Assembly: GCA_019054805.1 (NCBI GenBank)
Contig: JAHQIY010000017.1
Coordinates: 1,612,001-1,676,000 of the forward strand
DNA from: Brachionus manjavacas
Taxonomy: Eukaryota > Rotifera > Eurotatoria > Ploima > Brachionidae
Length of the DNA: 64,000 nt
Direction: 5' to 3'
In this document: positions 44,366 to 53,168 of the stretch, piece by piece
Layout of the letters: each line of letters opens with the position of its first letter
Position numbering within the stretch: position 1 is the first letter of the stretch
Translations under genes and position numbers: made by a program
The notes under the pieces: generated by a model
What the model saw: the letters and a program-made list of their open reading frames with translations, nothing else
What the model was told of the DNA's origin: nothing
The model's database searches: none

Positions 44366-45476
44366 AATTCAATTTTTTTCTTTTTTTCCTTTTTTAATTT
44401 TAATATCATCATATCCTTTTTTTAAAAAATGTATCAATTATATTTTTTGGTTTACATAAAAATAAAGAATAAAAAATAAACTTAGCATCATTGTTTTTTA
44501 GTAGCAGAAAAATCAATTAAGTATCACATAAGATACATACTTTTAAATAATTTTTATTTTTATTTAACATTTTTTTAATAAATAATACTGATCAAAATCA
44601 ATGACAATTTTACTTTTTTAAAAATACGTTCTAAGTTTTAGAAAGTTTGCTTTTTCTCCACCGTGACAAATAATTCGTGATTTTAAATAACATTAAAAGC
44701 ACAAAAAGTACAGAAAAGATTTTAACTTTTTAATATTCCCAATGTCTTAACCTCACCGTCATAAAAAGTGAGTAAATTCTTAAACTTGGAATAAAATATT
44801 TTAAACGATTATTATTTTAACAAATCTAAAAAAAATTCTTCAATACGAAGAGACTAAATTCCTAACTACTAAGGCATCGTTGAAATGGAAACTCAATTTT
44901 AATTAGAATTGACACTGTTTATTTATTTTGTTATTTTATTATTTATTTAAATTGAAACTTTAAGCTATTAAAAAAAGATAAAAAATAGCTTAAAACTGAA
45001 ACATTTAAATAGCTTAAAGTTTCAATTTAAATAAATAATAAAATAACAAAATAAATAAAAAGTTTTAAAATAATTTAAAAAAAAAATCTAATCTGATATA
45101 CAAAGCAAATAAAAATATTAAATCAAATTTATCAATTTAGCATTTTGAATTTATTTCACAGACTTTATTTAATTCTAAGAAAATCTATTCTAAGATATTT
45201 TGCATTCAAAAATAATTAAAATAATCATTAATTTCATTCTTATTATTTTAAAATATATTTTTTTTAATTTTTCTTGAAATATCTGGTGCAAGCTTTCCTA
45301 ATAACTTTGAAATTGAATCAGTTAAAATATTTGTATTACATGGTTAATGCTATCATTTATAATTGATATGGACCAAATTTTTTTTAAAGAGTAGATCAAT
45401 ACATTTTGGTAGAATTCACAAAAGATATTATGAATTTGATTTATTAGAAAAAAAACTTTTTTAAAAAGTTTAGCAT
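44366..45476. other. Intergenic region between the GPCR pair, with a long perfect hairpin
   Basis: AT-rich. Contains the inverted repeat at 44918-45059. No gene seen. Confidence 0.4.
44918..45059. repeat. 52-bp inverted repeat (cruciform/foldback)
   Basis: Arms 44918-44969 and 45008-45059 are reverse complements with no mismatch I can find, separated by 38 bp. The loop holds a further partial copy of aatagcttaaa. Entirely AT-rich, apart from the repeated agcttaaagtttc portion. Could be a tiny foldback element or a palindrome formed by local inversion-duplication. Confidence 0.75.
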
Positions 45477-46604
45477 TTAAATCATGCTGCTGTTACATAA
45501 AAAGCCTCTCTTCATAAAATTTCTTTTATGGAAAATTTTCAAAAATTTCACCTCCGGATTGTACAGAATTGACAAAATTGGCATCATTGCTTGAAATAGG
45601 AGAAACAAAATACGAGCAATAGGTCTGAACTGCCACAACATAGCATCAAGGTAGTAAAAGGTTGGATTAGTTGCCAAAACTATAAGAAAATCAACCAAGA
45701 CAGAGAACAAGTTGCTCATTACAATAAAAAAATTCATCAAAATAAATTGCTTGGCAAATCTTGATTGTTTAATATTTAATTCTTTTTTTGCTTTATTTTT
45801 ATTTCCATTCATCGTGATTGATGCAGAGGCTGATGTAACAAAAATTGATGTTACCATTGATGAATTATTAGGTGTCACTTTTGATCTAAAATTTGATTTT
45901 GATGCGGATTCTTCTATATTCGTTCTAGTTAAATTGTTTTTAGTAAATTTTAATTTTGTCATAATTTTACCATAAGCAACTAAATTTAAAACAGTGGGTG
46001 CAACGTTACTTAATATAACGTTGAGCACAAAACAGATTATCATATCCCTGATATTGTCCGAGTAGCCTGGCGAGCAAAAATACACGGAATATGTTGTGTT
46101 TAGAGAATATTTGATAACAAATGTCAAAATAATTGAAACAATTAAACAAAAAAGCATTGACAAATAGATAAAAGTTAGACCAGAATTCATTTTCTTGTAC
46201 AGGTTGATATTTTTGACCGCTATGTACCGATACATGGCCAAAAGCAGGATCGAAAAGGCCTTCAAGTATCTGAGCACACTCCACATTTGTTCACTTAGGT
46301 AGCACAGTGTCAAATTGAGCTGGAGACTGCGAAACGATGGACCACCAGTTCCAATGTAAAATGCATAATGCAAACAATACAAAAGACTGACAATGACCAA
46401 AAAATGCATGTAAAAGTAAGACCTGTTTCTGAATTTTTTTACTCTGAACATAAAATAGATGTAAATTAAATGAATTAGAACTGATATTACTCGAACAACA
46501 TAGTCTATGTAATTGATGACATAGGATGTTGTGAGTGTTGATTCAAAATTTAGAACATAAGTTGTGTTAAATAGTGATGGGATGTTTATTTCTGTGACAA
46601 CCAT
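45477..46604 (-). CDS. Orphan rhodopsin-like GPCR B (tandem pair member)
   Basis: Single-exon frame of 375 residues starting at ATG 46604, in the same orientation as GPCR A 3.8 kb away. Same TM3 Cys, AMYRYIAV and ECL2 Cys. DNA 46021-46519 is identical to 42203-42701 of A, third codon positions included. The C-terminal block (about 45482-45795) differs from A at only a few bases. The first 25 or so residues and the TM5-ICL3 region (from LSNVAPTVLN to the NGNKNKAKK segment) are well diverged. Both copies look intact and are probably expressed receptors; the ligand is unknown. Confidence 0.82.
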   Translation of the reverse strand: MVVTEINIPSLFNTTYVLNFESTLTTSYVINYIDYVVRVISVLIHLIYIYFMFRVKKFRNRSYFYMHFLVIVSLLYCLHYAFYIGTGGPSFRSLQLNLTLCYLSEQMWSVLRYLKAFSILLLAMYRYIAVKNINLYKKMNSGLTFIYLSMLFCLIVSIILTFVIKYSLNTTYSVYFCSPGYSDNIRDMIICFVLNVILSNVAPTVLNLVAYGKIMTKLKFTKNNLTRTNIEESASKSNFRSKVTPNNSSMVTSIFVTSASASITMNGNKNKAKKELNIKQSRFAKQFILMNFFIVMSNLFSVLVDFLIVLATNPTFYYLDAMLWQFRPIARILFLLFQAMMPILSILYNPEVKFLKIFHKRNFMKRGFLCNSSMI

Positions 46605-47132
46605 AAATAAATTTTTAAACTTTTTTTTGGCTTTTTTAATCTAAATTCTGATATAATTTTAGTAGAAAAATTAATTTAATATTTTTTTTTCAATTTTATT
46701 TTTTTCATGAAAGTGAATGATATTTATTTGAATTAGTTGCTGTCGTAATTTGTTTTAATTTACTGTTTCAATGCATCGACGTCGGTTTTTATTTATATAA
46801 TTTTATCCCGAATTGATTAATTTTCTAGGTTTTAGCACCCTTTGATTGAATATTTTCAAATATCCTAAGACGCAATAGCACTCGATGCAATTTTAATTGA
46901 ATTTTTATCAAAATTTAATTTCATAGAAATTATTTGAAATTTTTGGAAAAGCATTATTTTTTTCCAATTAATTAGTAATTTAATTTAAATTTTAAAATAA
47001 TTATTAATTTAATAAAAATTAAAATTTCTTGAACAATGATTAAAAAGATAATATTAAATTTTATGTTTATTAAAAAAAATTTTGATTCAGTTTGATAAAC
47101 ACATCAGGTTTTTCAATTCGGTTTGATAAGAA
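46605..47132. other. Upstream region of GPCR B
   Basis: AT-rich, no gene. Holds the presumed promoter of GPCR B (-) and the 5' flank of the tRNA gene. Confidence 0.4.
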
Positions 47133-47204
47133 TCCGTGATAGTATAGTGGTGAGTATCCCCGCCTGTCACGCGGGAGACCGGGGTTCAATTCCCCGTCAC
47201 GGAG
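47133..47204 (+). tRNA. tRNA-Asp (GTC)
   Basis: Full cloverleaf of 72 nt. The acceptor stem TCCGTGA pairs with TCACGGA, with G as discriminator. The D arm contains the A box TAGTATAGTGG. The anticodon loop CTGTCAC gives anticodon GTC. The T arm has GGGGTTCAATTCCCC. A T-run just downstream can stop RNA polymerase III. Intronless and looks functional. It stands alone, with no other RNA gene nearby. Confidence 0.97.
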
Positions 47205-47325
47205 TTTTTTTCCTAGTTTTTTTAAATAACACTTTAAAATTCCTGATATATTTTTAATTCCATTTATTTGAATTTTCGAATGAGAAAAAAATTAAATCAA
47301 AGTCAAAGTTTATTAATCTAGAGGT

Positions 47326-48005
47326 TTAATTAAATTTATTTTGCTCGGTTCTAAATTTGTAATCCTTTTTATAAGCATCAATTAGAATATTTGTCAACGA
47401 ATTGTTGTGAGTTCTTTTCGACATGGCAGCTTGTATTGATGGCAAGGAATTATCTTTTAATTCCATGCAAATATTTTTAATTCCTTTTCCTGGATATTCT
47501 TCTGGTAGTTTAAAAACTTGTGTATATGGACCTAGCTTATTTTCATATCTAGGTACGATGACTTGAAATAGCTTTGGTATAAGGTCTTTTTCAATTATCC
47601 AATAGTCAGCCATTTCCATCATACCTTCATGTCTATTTTAAATTATTAGAAAAAAAAATAATTAATAAAATAATTTTTTCATTACTTGTCCCCATATTTC
47701 TTAGCTAAATCAATCAATCTTTCGGCATATTGTCTGGACTCATAGCCAACAAAATTGGGTATCTCGATTCTATTAATTTTTGACTTGAAAATGACCGAAC
47801 TATCAAGACTAAAATTACCTTTCAAGTCTTAAGAGATCTGAAATTATGCCGCGAATTTTGTCTATTCTACCCTGGGGTCCACTGAACTTGGTTAATTTTT
47901 TTCGTGCTAATCGAGAGTATGGTATCAAGAGTTTTCTTAAAAATAAAAATTTGAAAATTTGTTAATAAAAAATTTTTAAATTTACCCAGCTGTTAAATTG
48001 CTCAT
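47326..48005 (-). CDS. MRPL17: Mitochondrial large-subunit ribosomal protein bL17m (4 exons)
   Basis: Exons 48005-47986, 47935-47819, 47769-47686 and 47632-47326 join in phase to about 175 aa, with introns of 49-53 bp. The junctions restore LLRLERIEIPNFVGYESRQY and GDKHEGMM. Conserved bL17 features are the RKKLTKFSGPQGRIDKIRGI segment near the N-terminus and the basic, Ala/Glu-containing YAERLIDLAKKYGDKH helix. LIPKLFQVIVPRYENKLGPYTQV matches the end of the bacterial L17 core (ViPRY, GgYTR). The C-terminal extension is typical of mitochondrial forms. Functions in the mitoribosome near the exit tunnel. No cleavable presequence is evident; MSNLTAGKLLIPYSRLARKK may serve as one. Confidence 0.9.
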
Positions 48006-48871
48006 TTTATTTTATTCTTAACTTTAATAATTCAGTTGAAGATTTTAATAATCTCTCAAAATTGCAGCGGTCTTGATTTAAAATAATTAATTTTTTTTTT
48101 TAAATTTTATTCCGATGCGAAAATATAATACTTGTTTAAATTTAAAGTATAGCTTAATTAAAAAACCAAATTAACTCAACAAAAATTCAATTTTTATAAT
48201 GCTTTTTGAACTGAAAATTTTACTTTGCCTAAATTCCAATTTTTTTGTTCTTTTTGTTGATTGAAAAAATAAATATTTAACTGAATATGACAATATTGAC
48301 ACTGGATGTATATTTTTATGATTTTTCAACTAAAAATTTGAGAAATTATCAATTTACTTTTTAATTTTTAAAATATTTTGCTTTGTTTTATTTTTTTTGT
48401 AAACTTCACCGCCGCATCAAATGTTAAATTTTCTTGAGTTTTTTCTAGTGTAAATGTTTTTCCATTTTTAATAACTACTTTATATTTTTCAAAATAAAAG
48501 TTATAAAAATAATATTTTTTTTTTTTAAAGATATTAGGAAGTGTTGTTTAATCTTATTTTTTGGAAAAAAAAGCTTATGATTTAATCGGTAAAGTTGATT
48601 GTTTCACAAATGAAACTAAAACTAAATGTAATCAAATTTAAATTATTTTTGTCATATGGATACTTTTTGTTTTATTTAAATCATTTTTGTTATTTTTTGG
48701 AATTATTTAGCGAAGCCTTTGAATTAAAATTTCTCTTAGTTCAACTAAATGTAAACGAAACTTAATGAAAAAATTAAAATTAAAAAGAATAATTTAAAAA
48801 AGATGCTTTTTAACATAATCTACTTTTAAGTGGAAAATTTTGTACCATAAAGTCAATAAAATAGTCAAAAT
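48006..48871. other. Intergenic AT-rich region
   Basis: Upstream of the MRPL17 gene. No frame or RNA recognised. Confidence 0.4.
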
Positions 48872-49127
48872 CAGACTTGTTTTTAAGTCACAAGTCTTAA
48901 GTCAAGTCAAGTCAATGACTTAAATTTTTTTTTTTTAGTCAAGTCAATGATATAATAAATCCATATTTGATACCAATAAAGTAGTTGCTTCCAAATTTCT
49001 GGCCGTTAAATGTAGCCAGATTTGGAAAAAATTTCTTTCAACTGGTCCAGATGAAGCAGGTATTGATAAAAATTTTTGTGCAAGTCACAACTTTGACTTA
49101 AATTTTTGTGACTTGTAAACAAGTCTG
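48872..49127. mobile_element. hAT-type MITE with 8-bp target duplication
   Basis: 256-bp non-coding element. The left end CAGACTTGTTTTTAAGTCAC mirrors the right end (reverse complement CAGACTTGTTTACAAGTCAC). Repeated AAGTC words lie inside the left end. The flanking octamers GTCAAAAT (48864-48871) and GTTAAAAT (49128-49135) match at 7 of 8 positions, the TSD length of hAT elements. No transposase inside. Non-autonomous. Confidence 0.75.
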
Positions 49128-49135
49128 GTTAAAAT

Positions 49136-49582
49136 AAATTAAACTGAAAAAGCTTTTTCAAAAATTCGGAAATAAACATTGCCTTAATTTTTTACAATTT
49201 TAACAAACCAAAAGTGAACTACGAAATTGTGAGAAAATTTTTGAAAATTTCATTCAAAAGCTTGGAAAAATAATTTCAAAAAGGTTCCATAGGTTAAATT
49301 ACCTTTAATTGAACATCAGACGATTCTCAGATGATTTGTTTCCTTTTTATGGAATCTACTGAATATTTTTCTTTATGTTTTGGCAGCAAAAGGCAATTTT
49401 TTTCCAAATCCAATTTTTGTGAATTAAATTGTCAAATTTTAATAAAAACAAAAAAATAAACTAACAAAAAGTTTTTTTTGTCGATATTTCACAATAATTT
49501 AAGCAGATTGCAGATCCAAAAGAATATTTCTATATTTTAATTGTGAATTAAATTTTTCTAAATAAATAATATATAGATAAAA
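49136..49582. other. Upstream region of the eIF2B epsilon gene
   Basis: AT-rich promoter and 5' UTR region. A TATATAG stretch at about 49570 lies close to the ATG. Nothing else recognised. Confidence 0.4.
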
Positions 49583-52114
49583 ATGTCTAAGCAAGATCCA
49601 AAAAAGCAAAAGCCAAATCAAAAAGAAGACATTCAGCAAGAAAAACTGCAGGCTGTCCTATTGCTGGACAGCTACAGCAACAAATTCGAACCGCTTAATT
49701 CAAACCGTGCCGAGTGCTTGTTACCTCTGATCGGCAACAAAACCCTCCTGGACAACAACATAGAATTTTTGCTCGAAAACGGAGTCGAGGAAATTTTTTT
49801 ATTTTGCACACGGCACCATGCCCAAATAAGGAACCACATCGAGACCATGAAATGGCGTCAAGTGGTCGAAATTCACTTTTTGTACAATTTTACGTGCCGA
49901 AGTCTGGGCGATGCCATGCGTGAAATAGACGCCAAAGGTCTAATCCGTTCCAGTTTTATTCTAATGACCGCTACAGGCGTCATCAGCAACATGGACCTTA
50001 AATCCTACTGGGAAAACCACAAACAACTGTGTAAAACAGACAAAAACGCAGTAATGACCATGTTGTGCGTAAATGGCCAAAAAGACCTGACCTTTTCGAA
50101 CAATGAAGCCAACACTCTCATAGTTCACAATATGGGTGGCAAAATTTTGCACTATGACAAACTAAGCATGGACTCAAAGCACCACTATCCGAATAAAACA
50201 ACCATTCCTTTTTCCATACTGGACAAAGCCTACAATATGCGGATAACACCTGTCCAGCAATCAGTCGATAGTGCTAATGCCAAATTTAAGTTCTATCAGC
50301 AAAACGAGCAACTGAACGCTACCAGTGGGTACCAAGGTGGCAGTGCAGACACCATTCTTCATCTTAACACAATTCAAAACCGCTTTGATCTAATCGAAAG
50401 TCAAATCTACTTTTGTAATCCCTACGTACTCCACATGTTCACGGACAACTTTGACTTTAAAACAATGAAAGAGTTCGTCATCGGCATCCTCAATGACGAA
50501 GAAGTTTCCGGCTACACCATTTACATTGACCAAATCCAGTCTAAATTCGCCTCGCACTTTGGTCTCATAAACAGTCTCAACTCCTATTTCCACGAGACCA
50601 TGAAGCTTCTGCAACGAGTCGACTTGGTCTTTGACTACAATACCCGGTCTAAATACCGGTGCTTGGCCGACTCGATAAATGCATTCGCAGCCAAGAGCGC
50701 ACACATGTCCGGAAACCATTCCAAGTCAATGCGCAATGTTTTTGTGGACCACAATGCCAGAATTGGCAAGAATTGCCATCTGGTCAATTGTTTAATCGGG
50801 CCCAACTGCATTATTGGCAACAATGTCAAGCTAACCAACTCAATTGTTTGGTCAAACAGCAAAATTGGTGACCACTCCATGCTAAATGGTACTTTTGTTG
50901 CTTCTTGTGCTAAAATAGGCACTGGTTGTCGAATAAATGCCAATAACTTGTTTGCCGACTTTTGCAAAGTAAAAGATGGCACTTGTTTGACAGACAGGGC
51001 TGTTTATTATACCAAGGAGGCGGAGAAAAAGCAACGATCCAAATCAAGTTGCTGTGTGGAGACAGACGAGAGCTGTGATGAAAATCAGGAATCAATTGGC
51101 TTGGCAAAAAGAATAGAAAATTTGAGTCTGGGCGTTAATGAAAGTAATTACATGAAGTATTTTGTTACACAAAAGGGCATGATTGAGAGCGATGATGAGG
51201 AGGAGTTTGATTTGGATGAGGGTGACGAAGATGAGGAAGATGCTCTATCGGTTGCATCTGGTTGCTCCGAAGCTCACAGTATCACCAACGATACGAGCAA
51301 AAATGGTCATTTTATGGTCATAAGGAGCCGAGAGAGGAACTTTAGTGAGTCTGATTGGGTCAAGGGTTGGAATTCGGAGGGACAATCAACTGATGGCTCA
51401 TATGAGTCAAGTGAAGAGGATTTTGACAGGAATTCTAGTGATAATGAGCTAGAAGTGGGCGAGCATGTTGAAGAGACCGAGACCTTTTTCGTCGAGGTGG
51501 TCGATTCGCTCAAAAGAGCCATTAGGGAAAATCTGGAATCTCAGAACATTGTTTTGGAAATAAATGGTAGGAAGCACGCCAACGGAATTCAAATAGATGA
51601 CACTTGTTATTACTTAGCCAAGGCTATTTTCTATCTGCCCATTGACACTAGTGGTATTGATAGAAATTTGACTCTGAAAGAGCAACAAGATGCCAACCAA
51701 AATTTGGACTATTTGAAGTCTCTGGAGCTTTATCTTGAAAAATTGGCGCCTGTAATTGAAAATTACTTTACCAAGAGCAAACAATCGCAGAGATTGTTTC
51801 TGGAATCGCTACAGGATTTTTCCATAAACACCAAACTGCACGTCGATCAAGCTCCGAACACTTTTTTAGACACGTATTATGTCAAAACGCTGCATCATAT
51901 GTTCAATGAGTGCGAGTTTTTAGACGAGGATATAATTATCGAGTGGCATCAACAGCAGACAGTGTTTCTTGAGAAAAGTAAAAAAACCGACTTGAGTTTG
52001 TTGGACACTCAGCAAAGACTACAGGCCGCCAAGATATTGCTTAGAGAACATTCAATTAAAAAGCTAAAGCCATTTATTGAATGGCTTAAAGAAGATGATG
52101 AAGATGAAGATTAG
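49583..52114 (+). CDS. EIF2B5: Translation initiation factor eIF2B subunit epsilon
   Basis: A single uninterrupted frame of 843 residues. It opens with a nucleotidyltransferase-like domain (about 24-230; AVLLLDSYSNKFEPLNSNRAECLLPL, FLFCTRHHAQI). A left-handed beta-helix of hexapeptide repeats follows (about 385-480; VFVDHNARIGKNCHLVNCLI, IGPNCIIGNN and others). A long acidic linker covers 535-620 (DDEEEFDLDEGDEDEED). The C-terminus (about 640-843) is a W2/HEAT domain ending FIEWLKEDDEDED, as in animal eIF2B epsilon. That domain catalyses GDP-GTP exchange on eIF2 and binds its beta and gamma subunits. The length exceeds the usual 700-730 aa, mainly through the linker and inserts in the N-terminal domain (for example 220-250). 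Intronless. AATAAA follows at about 52141. Confidence 0.96.
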   Translation: MSKQDPKKQKPNQKEDIQQEKLQAVLLLDSYSNKFEPLNSNRAECLLPLIGNKTLLDNNIEFLLENGVEEIFLFCTRHHAQIRNHIETMKWRQVVEIHFLYNFTCRSLGDAMREIDAKGLIRSSFILMTATGVISNMDLKSYWENHKQLCKTDKNAVMTMLCVNGQKDLTFSNNEANTLIVHNMGGKILHYDKLSMDSKHHYPNKTTIPFSILDKAYNMRITPVQQSVDSANAKFKFYQQNEQLNATSGYQGGSADTILHLNTIQNRFDLIESQIYFCNPYVLHMFTDNFDFKTMKEFVIGILNDEEVSGYTIYIDQIQSKFASHFGLINSLNSYFHETMKLLQRVDLVFDYNTRSKYRCLADSINAFAAKSAHMSGNHSKSMRNVFVDHNARIGKNCHLVNCLIGPNCIIGNNVKLTNSIVWSNSKIGDHSMLNGTFVASCAKIGTGCRINANNLFADFCKVKDGTCLTDRAVYYTKEAEKKQRSKSSCCVETDESCDENQESIGLAKRIENLSLGVNESNYMKYFVTQKGMIESDDEEEFDLDEGDEDEEDALSVASGCSEAHSITNDTSKNGHFMVIRSRERNFSESDWVKGWNSEGQSTDGSYESSEEDFDRNSSDNELEVGEHVEETETFFVEVVDSLKRAIRENLESQNIVLEINGRKHANGIQIDDTCYYLAKAIFYLPIDTSGIDRNLTLKEQQDANQNLDYLKSLELYLEKLAPVIENYFTKSKQSQRLFLESLQDFSINTKLHVDQAPNTFLDTYYVKTLHHMFNECEFLDEDIIIEWHQQQTVFLEKSKKTDLSLLDTQQRLQAAKILLREHSIKKLKPFIEWLKEDDEDED

Positions 52115-52290
52115 AAAAATGATTTTTTTTTATTTTTAAGAAATAAAGCTGATCTTTAAATATTTTTTGTTCAATTTTTTGCTCTTTTTAAAAAAATGAT
52201 TAAAAAATTTTTGGCCTATAATCAAAAATGTGACTCAATTTTTAGATTTTAAAATATTTTTTAAAGAAAACACCGTAAATCCTTGAAATA
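52115..52290. other. 3' flank of eIF2B epsilon
   Basis: Short AT-rich 3' UTR and spacer with a poly-A signal near 52141. A TA dinucleotide at 52289-52290 is the target site of the adjoining element. Confidence 0.5.
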
Positions 52291-53168
52291 AGGTTCACGA
52301 AATTCAAAACTTTAGTGCTATCTGAATTTCACATTTTTGACTCAAAATTCGTAATCTACGCCCTCGAAAACCCCTAAAAAAAAATTTTTTTGAAGGGGGC
52401 AAAAAAAAAATTTTTTACACCCAGGGTTCCAAAGATAGCAATCCCTTTAAAAAGTTGTTGTTCTTTTAGACTCAAAATCTCAAAGATAAAACTTAAAAAT
52501 ACTAAAAAAGTATATATATTCTGAAAGAGCATAAAATTCTCTACATGCTAATGTAATTTAGAAAAAAAAAAAAAAGTGTGGCGGTTTTTGTGGGCTAAAA
52601 AAAGGAAAAAAATGTGTTTTTTCTGGTTTAAATCGTATCTCCTCCGAGGGATCAATTATGAACCGATTTTTTTTTTTTTTTTAAATCTAGACAAAATTCT
52701 GAACAAATCTATGGTTTTAATTTTTTATTTTATTGCTTTATTTTTCTTAAAAAATCTCTTTAAATCATGTGATTTTTAACAAATTTTTCAAACTTGAATT
52801 CTTTTGATATTTTTTTTCTAAATTTTACCAAAATTGTATCTTAGTATAAAAAAATTTCGTGAAAAATGCCTAAAAAATCAAAATATAATCAATCTCGTGT
52901 AAGTAACCTTGGAGTTTTCGGCCAAAAAAAATTTATTGAAGAGGAAGTAGATGAAGATCTTTCAGAATATATATACTTTTTTAGTATATTTAAGTTTAAT
53001 CTTTGAGATTTTGAGTCTTAAAGAACAACAACTTTTTAAAGGGTTTGCTATTTTTGGAACCCTGGGTGTTAAAAATTTTTTTAAGGGGTTGTCGAGGGCG
53101 TAGATTACGAATTTTGAGTCAAAAATGTGAAATTCAGATAGCACTAAAGTTTTGAATTTCGTGAACCT
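52291..53168. mobile_element. TA-flanked DNA element with ~210-240-bp terminal inverted repeats
   Basis: 878 bp, starting AGGTTCACGAAATTC and ending GAATTTCGTGAACCT, with TA on each side (Tc1/mariner-type target). The left TIR 52291-52527 and right TIR 52959-53168 match closely, with small indels in T/A runs. The interior at about 52530-52958 is unique. A short plus-strand frame starts at ATG 52868 (MPKKSKYNQSRVSNLG...) and continues into the right TIR, where it stops. No transposase domain visible. Non-autonomous, or a solo derivative of a larger element. Confidence 0.8.
52868..53005 (+). CDS. Truncated frame MPKKSKYNQSR... inside the long-TIR element
   Basis: About 45 codons. The first 30 or so are charged and acidic (FIEEEVDEDLSEY) and look like the start of a real protein, after which the frame runs into the right TIR (YIYFFSIFKF) and stops. 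It may be the first exon of the parent element's transposase or a captured host exon. No family recognised. Confidence 0.25.

Noticed and set aside
48972-49070. Possible exon in the interior of the hAT MITE (KFLAVKCSQIWKKF...)
   Set aside because: Lies between clear TIRs, is short, and the frame has stops; more likely non-coding filler of the element.
50390-51522. Several frames on both strands inside the eIF2B epsilon gene
   Set aside because: Shadows of a GC-richer 843-codon frame with clear domains.
52962-53144. 60-codon minus-strand frame in the right TIR of the long-TIR element
   Set aside because: Lies wholly within the inverted repeat and shows no protein-like conservation.
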